Assembly: GCA_017311315.1 (NCBI GenBank)
Contig: CM029671.1
Span: 21,264,565-21,328,564, forward strand
Source of the DNA: Dendrocalamus latiflorus
Taxonomy: Eukaryota > Streptophyta > Magnoliopsida > Poales > Poaceae
DNA length: 64,000 nucleotides
Direction: 5' to 3'
A model generated the notes under the pieces. It was not told where the DNA came from. It worked only from the letters and a program-made list of their open reading frames with translations, and made no database searches. The translations under genes and the position numbers were made by a program. Shown piece after piece: positions 57,503 to 64,000 of the stretch (position 1 is the first letter of the stretch; each line of letters starts with the position of its first letter).

Positions 57503-58121
57503 AAGGCGACGTTGGGGAACGAGGCGTTGCCGAGGGTGAGCGTCTCGGTGGCGAGGTGGCCGGCGGTGAAGCCGACGATGTAGCGGTAGTCGTAGACGCA
57601 GTAGGTGGCGTTGCACTCGCGGAAGGCGCTTGGCAGGGACTGGCAGAGCGGGCTCGTGCACGGGAGCATGGAGAAGGTGGAGGAACCCGCTGGGTCGTAC
57701 AGCGGCGTGGGCTGCGCAAAGCATGCGGTGCACGGCGTGCACTGCGTCCAGATGAGGTCGCTGCCGGTGTCGACAATGGCCGGGAAGGTGAGCGGCGGCG
57801 TGCCGATGGACAGGCTCATGTGGTACGCCCCTGCGCCGTTCTCGACAAGTGTCTTGAGGCCAAGGGTGGAGTTCGTGGGCCCGCCGCCCGCCGCGTAGGA
57901 GAGGAACGCGAGGCGGTGTGTGTCACGGCGTACCGCGGCGGGGTAGTTGCCAGAGTGTCGGTGGATGCGACTGAGGGTGGCGCGGAAGCCATGGTCATTA
58001 GCGAAAGTTCTCGGCGGGAGGACGCCGATGAGTGCAAACATGAGGAGAGTTAGAGCTATGGACGCCATGCCGTCCTATGTCTGCGTTTTTCGTTGGTTAG
58101 TTTGATGAAGGCTCGTTGACC

Positions 58122-58129
58122 TTATAAAC
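58122..58129 (-). promoter_or_regulatory. TATA box of the aspartic protease
   Basis: GTTTATAAG on the minus strand about 55 bases upstream of the protease ATG at 58068, giving a short leader of about 25 bases. Its preservation agrees with recent gene loss. Confidence 0.6.
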
Positions 58130-59439
58130 ACCATATCGAAACAGTTGCACGATTGCGACCTATGTTGTAGTTCGACTTTGCCGAGTAATATTAAGCGCTT
58201 TTTCGAACAGACCAATTGAACTCATATCTTCAAGTATAAGTTTTTCGTTAGCTCGTTGATCTTCAAGTAGTTACATTTTTTAACCATGGGTCAAATTGCA
58301 GGAATGTATGGCACAATCAAAAGAGGATGAATAATTGACTCTGCTTTTTGACATCTTTGCACGTAGTCAAACTCTCCCTTCCCTCGAAGATTTCAACCGA
58401 TCAAACACATCGATCGCTCGAACGAGAACATCTCGAAACCACAAGAAAACGATGCTCACAAAACACACCGTTGACACCGGCTAACTTTTTTTTTGGAATA
58501 GATTTGGCCTATTATATCTGTATCATGTTCTTCGCTACAAAGTGCCCTCATGGCACCCTTAAAAGCTCTCTCAATGAAAGTCCTCAAAACTGGTCACCTT
58601 AGCCTTTAGCCTCTCCCTATTTTTATAGGTTAACGTTCCAATCGTGTCCTTCAAACACAAACATAACACCTAATCTCTTACGAAAACTAAGGGATCCAAA
58701 ACCCTTCCGAACACGGGTTTTAACTAAACTCTACCATTTCCAAGTTATGGACTCCATCCATAATTCCTAACTCAACATGTGACAAAGTCTCCAAGACAGC
58801 ACCTCATGTATCTCCATCACACACCATCAACTCCCGTATCGAAGCCTCCAGAACCACACCTCTTGTAGCTTCTCCACGCATCATCACATGCTCTAGTGTG
58901 AGCCTGATCACCTCGTGGTATTCTCGACCGCCGGGACCTCAGATTACCCCCTCCTAGTTCCGATCCTCCTTGTCATCGACCATGATCGTCTCCACACTCA
59001 ATTGCACATGTGAAGACCAAAGAAACTTTTTTCTGGCATAAGTTATCCACAACTTGATCGTCATCAGCACACACACTCACACCACTCTTGTCTATCCGTA
59101 GACAAGAACAAAATCATCCATGACCACACATTCCATCGTTTTCCACAAAACAGCTCCAGACAATTCATTATGATCGCTAACTCAACGAGTACTAAAAAAC
59201 CACAAGTACTCGGGAAATACTATCGCTCCGCTAAAAACATTCAGGAATAACAAGCATCGCTATAGAGATCCAAGTCCTTCCGAGTACGAGTACTCCCAAC
59301 TTTCGAGTATGAAAACCTTTAAGTATTGTCCCTCCGAACACTATTCACCGATCACCGAGTACCTATCTGGTACTGTAGCAACGACCACCACGTACTGACC
59401 AGCTAACCACAGGTCCAACACAAGTACTCGAGGTACTCG
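58130..59439. other. Protease upstream region and unassigned DNA
   Basis: The first few hundred bases are the protease promoter region. From about 58370 the DNA is unassigned, with CGAGTACT-type words accumulating after 59200. No gene was recognised. Confidence 0.4.
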
Positions 59440-59973
59440 AAGATTACAAGAATGAAGCACTCGAATTGACAATGAAGTCTTCGACTAAACCCAAAGACAA
59501 CAACAGCAGTCCATAAAGTCTACAACTATGATGACAAAACTTGCAAAGTCTATGACAATGATAGCAAGATTGTGAAGTCTACGACTGTAACAGCAAGACT
59601 GCGAAGTCTACGACTATGACAGCAGTCCGCAAAGTCTATGACCATCGACCGCAAAGCATTCGACTATCGATCTGAAACATCTCTGACTACCGAGTATGAC
59701 TAGTAAAATCTACGACTATTGAGTATCGAGTACCGACCAGTAGAGTTTACGACTATCGAGTATCGAGCAGTAAAGTCTACGACTATCGAGTATCGACCAG
59801 ACACTGTAGCTACGACCATGAAAAAACACTGTAGCTACGACCAGTTCACTGACATAGAAAAGGCCATAGTCGAAGTCTGTCGTGGTCAAAGTCGGTCGTG
59901 GTCGTAGTCAAACATGGTCGAAGTCTGATGTGGTCGAAAACGGACGTGGTTGAAACTTAATGTAATCAAAATC
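59440..59973. repeat. Degenerate short-unit repeats (AAGTCTACGACTAT type)
   Basis: Variants of AAGTCTACGACTAT with GACAGCA- and CGAGTATCGA-type spacers recur many times from about 59500 to 59815. From about 59880 the unit changes to GTGGTCGAAGTC-like words (59880-59960), similar to the minisatellite at 2185-3235. No coding frame. Confidence 0.7.
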
Positions 59974-60643
59974 TCTCGTGCCCCCATGGCCTAGGCCAAC
60001 GTGTGGCCCAACCACCTAGGCTAGTGCCTAGGACAGCAGGCAGTCAGGCGAGGGCACGGCTCAGCCATCAGCGAGTGGCTCTTCATGACTTTTGTTCACC
60101 AATACTCCTAGAGTCCCAGACGCCTTACCTTCCTGGTTTTGTACCCCCACACAATCTCCATTCCTCTACAGCAGGCAACAAGCTGACGATAGTTCATCCT
60201 GGACTCCTGCCTCCTGGGTTTCATTCCCCAATGATTCTATAATAGATCGCTTCTAGAACTTGAGAAGTCGTTGAAATCGACTATAAAATGTAATTTATTT
60301 CACTTTATTTGATATTCTGTAATTATTTTACTTGAACTTTTCTTCATTTATTATTTTTGTTATCTATTTTGTAGGTAATAGGGCCAAATGTTGTTTTGCC
60401 GATGCTAACCATTTTTTATTCTCAGATTCATCTTAGATCTTTCACTAATAGTTGGTTTCTTGAATTTGATAAGTTGTTTGACAAATAGTTATGGTTATAA
60501 ATCATTGAACTTTATCATGAAGTTAGTTGATGTTACAAAATTTAGAACATATTCCCATCTACTATATTATTGATGGATACATTAATAAGTACATATATAG
60601 AACATGAGACCCGCGTGTTATTTTTGTTCTGGATTCGTCACTG
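59974..60643. repeat. Direct repeat copy 1, probable hAT-like 3' segment
   Basis: A stretch from TCTCGTGCCCCC to GGATTCGTCACTG that recurs at 61196-61877 with moderate divergence. The right end GGATTCGTCACTG resembles hAT termini (inverse CAGTGACGAATCC). The left end runs directly into the degenerate repeats, so this copy is truncated. Confidence 0.6.
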
Positions 60644-60710
60644 CTTGCAAGGCTTCTCATCATCTCACACATGCACACACACATTGACTAACACATGTAG
60701 TAAGCTGATG

Positions 60711-60716
60711 TATAAG
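60711..60716 (+). promoter_or_regulatory. TATA box upstream of the 78-residue ORF
   Basis: TATAAG within GATGTATAAGTAGAGG, about 60 bases upstream of the ATG at 60772. Position and context fit a plant core promoter. Confidence 0.4.
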
Positions 60717-60771
60717 TAGAGGCAGAGTGAATCATTCGGTGTTTAGCTAGCTTAGCTAGTAGCTGGTAGGC

Positions 60772-61008
60772 ATGGATAGACTGCCTAAAGTCGTCCTCAT
60801 TATCGGTGTGGTTACTGTTCTGGTTGTGACGTTTGCGGCTGGGATCACGCTCAAGGTGGCACACCTGGCGCACCGCGTCGATACATTGGAGGTAGTGTTC
60901 CTCGTCCTCACCTGCGCGGCCATCTCTGTTCTGCTCGGCTGCTGGCATCAGTGCGCCGGCGGTGCTAGAGACGATGGCGGGGTATGGCGCCATGGGAGTA
61001 CCCTGTAG
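60772..61008 (+). CDS. Possible small membrane protein, 78 aa
   Basis: Not recognised. The ORF begins MDRLPKVVLIIGVVTVLVV. It has two hydrophobic segments (about residues 7-25 and 42-56) separated by a short polar stretch with HLAHRVDTLE, then a Cys/Gly-rich tail (CWHQCAGG). The single-exon frame lies in unique DNA between two related repeat segments, has a TATA box at a normal distance, and its stop falls 7 bases before the next repeat-like element begins. A competing minus-strand frame (60688-60993) has no promoter. It may be a real short gene, the first exon of a cut gene, or chance. Confidence 0.4.
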   Translation: MDRLPKVVLIIGVVTVLVVTFAAGITLKVAHLAHRVDTLEVVFLVLTCAAISVLLGCWHQCAGGARDDGGVWRHGSTL

Positions 61009-61015
61009 TCCGAAT

Positions 61016-61877
61016 CAGGGGTGGATGCACTAAGAGTTATGTGGGGGCATTGGCCCCGGGCTGATTTTAATTTTTCTCACTCGGAGCCTAATTTTACACA
61101 GCATGCCCCTACATGACTGAAACCAATGTCCCCCATAACTTACAGCCAAGCGACCCCGATCAGCACGCAGGCCAGAACTTCTCCTATAGGCCTTCTCTCG
61201 TGCCCCCGTAGCCCAGGCCAGCATGCGGCCCAATCGCCCAGGCTAGTGCCTATGCCAACGGGCAACTAGGCGAGGGCACAGTCACATGTGGGCATGGCCC
61301 AGCCGCCACCGAGTGGCTCTTCACGACTTTTGTTCACCAACGCCCTAGAGTCCCAGACGCCTTACCTTCCCGACTTTGTTCCCCATGCAATCTCCATTCC
61401 TCTACAATAGGAGATGGGTCGACGACAGTTCGTCCTAAGCTCCTACCTCCTAGGTTTCGTTCTCCAATGATTATATAATAGATTGCTTCTAGAAGTTGAG
61501 AAGTCGCCGAAACCAACTATAAAATGTAATTTGCTTTACTTTATTCGATTATTCTGTAATTCTTTTAATTGAACTCTTATTTATTTATTATTTTTGTTAT
61601 CTATTTTGTAGGTAATTGGGCCATATGTTCTTTTTTGCCAATGCTAACCATCTTTTGTTCTTGGATTCATCCTAAATCCTTCACTAATAGTGGGTTTCTT
61701 GATTTTGATAAATTGTCTGATAAATAGTTATGATTATGGATCATTAAACTTTGTCATGAAGTTAGTTGATGTTATAAAATTTAGAACATGTTACTATCTT
61801 CTTTATTGTTGATAGATACGTTGATAAGTGTATATGTAGAACATGAGGTTCCCACGTTATTTTTGTTCCCACCACTG
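61016..61877. mobile_element. hAT-like non-autonomous element, containing direct repeat copy 2
   Basis: Begins CAGGGGTGGATGC and ends TTCCCACCACTG, imperfect inverted ends of the CAGNGGNGG type used by hAT elements. Bases 61196-61877 repeat 59974-60643. I could not find an 8-bp target duplication, so the ends are tentative. No transposase frame. Confidence 0.5.
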
Positions 61878-61923
61878 TCTAGGACTTCAAGTCCATGGTT
61901 GGATATGATTCAGCCTTCCGTCG

Positions 61924-62102
61924 CAGGGGCGGATCCACACCCCGGGCAGGGTAGGCTTCAGCCCGGGGTGTGGAAAAATATCTAGCGTATAGCCCGAATA
62001 AATTTAGTTCAGTCTGGGTAACATTTTCATGGTCCAGCCCAGATAGCCTAGATCATTCCACCACTGAGCCCGGGGCGTAATCAAATCCTGGTTCCGCCAC
62101 TG
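61924..62102. mobile_element. hAT MITE, 179 bp, with 8-bp target duplication
   Basis: Begins CAGGGGCGGATCCA and ends TGGTTCCGCCACTG, inverted with two mismatches. TTCCGTCG flanks both sides exactly (61916-61923, 62103-62110). Terminus and 8-bp target are diagnostic for the hAT superfamily. Confidence 0.9.
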
Positions 62103-63390
62103 TTCCGTCGCATAGTCTCTTAAATTAAACTCTGTGAGAAAGAGATTAAGAAGGAAATGATAGACATGACTTTATCTACATTCCACCCAATAGTCCCATG
62201 TCAGCTTCTTTGCAAATAGACTCTCTGCTGTTTTGCAATCACGTACAGGTCCTTGAATTTGCAAAAAAAAAAACCTGCCATGCATTTTTTTTGCGAAAAA
62301 ACTCCTTGACTTTTTTGAATTACGTATATATCCTCAAATTTTTCCAGAGAGACTATCCTTTTGTAAGATAAAACCCTGTGGTTTTCCTGGTATTACATAT
62401 AGGTCCTTGTTTTTTTTTGAAAAACCCATTCGCTTTTCGCGGAAATACGTGTGTACCCTCGATTTCTCGTGAAAAGCGTCCGATGAATTGTCGGCTCTTT
62501 TAATTTGGTCCACTTGGTAGCTAGCGCGACGTGTCGCCGCACTTTCGCTGCTAGTTTGCCTTAAACTCGATCAGAAGTTTAGGGCTGCAAACTATGAGAA
62601 GTATTCCGAGCTGAATTCTGCGTTGTTAGGGGGCGGAAGAACACAAGCTGTTGCTCATGAAAAATCATAATGCCCGACCAACTGGTTCTCAGCATGTGCG
62701 TAACTGGCTAGGAGTGGGACGTCGGGGAAAAGGTGGGCGTGGACGTGGAAGAAGTCGGGGACAAGGTGCCCGTGGACGAGCGAGGAAGAGGTAAAGGCAA
62801 AGAATGATGAAAGACGAGAGGTCAGGAGACCAAACGTGAGTCACATGAATAAGTTTGCATGGACTTTCTATGATGGTAGGACCTGTTTTGGTTTGAGCTC
62901 GTGGATTATGGAGATCATGAATAATCTCATTTAGTCATATCTGTTCTTTTTTAATTAGATCAATATATGCTATGGCAGTCATATCGATTCCTTGTTTGCT
63001 TGCTGAACTGCATATATTCCGTGGCCCGTTTGTGAAATTTTGAACAGGTTTTATTTTTGAATATTTTGCTGTTCTTTGGGGTATCCATTATACACAACTA
63101 CACAACCCATTGAGAGTGAGTGAGACCTATGTCTGGTAGGCAGTCGTCTCACACACAACATCATGAGGGATACAAAGTTTTTCCCAAACCCAAATTAAAA
63201 ACACTGCGAGTGTACGTGTATAACTACAATTGCATTAAATGTGTGTCGATTATTATGTGCTCTGAAAGACCTTTAATGATTCTTCCTGTTGTAGTTATAT
63301 GTCAAATAGCAGATAGCGAAGCTTTGGAGGGCCTAAAAAAAGTGCCTAAAGTCTAATATTTAAGTGTGGATAAAGGAGTAGAATAGGGTT
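62103..63390. other. Intergenic, nothing firmly recognised
   Basis: AT-rich, with repeated phrases around AGGTCCTTG, TTTGCGAAAAA and CCTCAAATTT at 62240-62470 that look like a decayed transposon end. A short plus-strand frame at 63120-63356 has no recognisable product. Confidence 0.4.
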
Positions 63391-63394
63391 GTGA

Positions 63395-63665
63395 TCAACA
63401 TGGCTGAAAAGCCCGTGGCTTATGGCTGAAAACACTGTAGCTGGCTGAAAAAAACACTGTAGCTGACAGAGGCTTATTTTGCATAATTAAATTTAAAAAA
63501 AATTAAAAATAAAAAAATATGTTAGCCCATTACGTATAATACAAACGAATACGGGAAAAAAAAGAACCGGCAAAAAAGCTCAACAAAAAGCCAAAATTTC
63601 AGAAAAAGACGAAACTTGTGAATAATGCCAAATAAGCCTCCACCACTGTAGCATCAGCCACAATG
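63395..63665. repeat. AT-rich MITE, second copy of the 37240-37480 family
   Basis: Starts near GGCTGAAAAGCCCG, contains AACACTGTAGCTG words and the shared TAATTAAATTTAAAAA and AAAAAAGCTCAAC blocks, and ends near CCACCACTGTAGC. Ends are approximate. Confidence 0.5.
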
Positions 63666-64000
63666 ATCGCTCCCTAGATATGGTGATACTCGGTAGTCTT
63701 ACAAATCTTCTCAAATCCTCTTCTCCCTCTATGGTACCCTACGAATCATATTTATAGTTATAAGAGAGACTTTTTTACATAAATACTTTCTTTGGAGGAT
63801 TTTCTGCTATGAGTATATATTATTTTCCTTTGCTATGCCCTGACTGAATCTATCTTTTGTCTACACATACATACGTTTGAAACCATGTATGGTGGGCCGA
63901 AGGGGCCATAGTGAGGGCCGCTCCGCCAACACTCCCTACGAGTACAGAAATGATTTTAATAATTTATAAAGGATGCTTTATTGTATCTTAATCAAGATAC
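63666..64000. other. Window end, nothing recognised
   Basis: AT-rich sequence with no recognised gene or repeat. Confidence 0.4.

Larger units (their letters stand above)
51601..58068 (-). pseudogene. Secreted nepenthesin-type aspartic protease split by copia element 2
   Basis: A plant A1 (pepsin-like) protease of the atypical nepenthesin/CDR1 type. The N-terminal part is 57503-58068, the C-terminal part 51601-52318 (minus strand). Removing the copia element and one AAGGC target copy leaves 1284 nt, an uninterrupted 428-codon frame without introns. A signal peptide (MASIALTLLMFALIGV) occupies about residues 1-23. The catalytic aspartates lie in IVDTGSDLIWTQC (D100) and GVIVDSGATL (D303), and the Cys-rich TQCTPCTACF region is typical. 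The insertion falls after residue 188, between the two lobes, so the 5' part would end two residues into the LTR and lack the second aspartate. Everything else looks undamaged, so the break is recent. Such proteases act in the apoplast in defence signalling and digestion. Confidence 0.93.

Noticed and set aside
57556..58053. 165-codon plus-strand ORF
   Set aside because: It is antisense to the aspartic protease N-terminal half, an open shadow of GC-rich coding DNA.
61016..61877. 8-bp target duplication for the hAT-like element
   Set aside because: The flanks (GTCCGAAT and TCTAGGAC) do not match, so the ends remain tentative.

Overview
The window is nuclear DNA of a flowering plant, almost certainly a grass. 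Genes are intron-split, with GT-AG junctions I could place base by base. First coding exons are GC-rich, and miniature inverted-repeat elements (MITEs) and Ty1-copia elements sit in the introns and between genes. No bacterial, organellar or viral gene cluster was seen. Four host genes look intact: eIF1/SUI1 (4095-4709, minus, with a leader exon near 6.4 kb), an FHA-domain tyrosyl-DNA phosphodiesterase TDP1 (9275-18917, minus, 16 exons), the pyruvate,phosphate dikinase regulatory protein PDRP1 (28064-30648, plus) and a 183-residue single-pass membrane protein of unknown function (33125-35211, minus). A fifth host gene, a secreted nepenthesin-type aspartic protease (51601-58068, minus), is cut in two by a copia element. 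A 78-residue membrane-peptide ORF at 60772-61008 is a possible sixth.

Layout. 1-3.3 kb: a foldback element and a 13-14-bp minisatellite. 3.3-9.3 kb: eIF1 with its leader intron and promoter, MITEs, and a GC-rich stretch I cannot assign. 9.3-19 kb: TDP1, whose introns hold a MITE, a LINE tail, G/C runs and a near-perfect hairpin. 19.3-26 kb: a decayed Mutator-like transposase followed by a plant-mobile-domain ORF, then broken copia gag and RT pieces. 28-35 kb: PDRP1 and the membrane-protein gene, convergent, with a 244-bp-arm inverted repeat between them. 35.4-38.3 kb: nested MITEs. 40.6-50.8 kb: a hAT transposase pseudogene interrupted by a complete copia element and by a 1.67-kb solo LTR. 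51.6-58.1 kb: the split protease with a second complete copia element inside. 58-64 kb: degenerate repeats, two related hAT-like segments and small MITEs.

The host genes are unrelated in function (translation start-site selection, topoisomerase-adduct repair, chloroplast enzyme regulation, extracellular proteolysis) and do not form an operon or cluster. From memory, rice carries the eIF1 gene GOS2 and PDRP1 near each other on chromosome 7, so the gene order may be an ancestral grass block; this was not checked. The strongest story is transposon dynamics. Two copia elements with intact gag-pol frames and near-identical LTRs are recent arrivals; one destroyed a protease gene. In both split genes, removing the insertion and one target duplication rejoins the reading frame. 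I found no clearly new multi-gene system. The best unexplained structures are the inverted repeat at 32.26-32.88 kb, the hairpin at 16.2 kb, the minisatellite at 2.2-3.2 kb and the atypical primer region of the first copia element.
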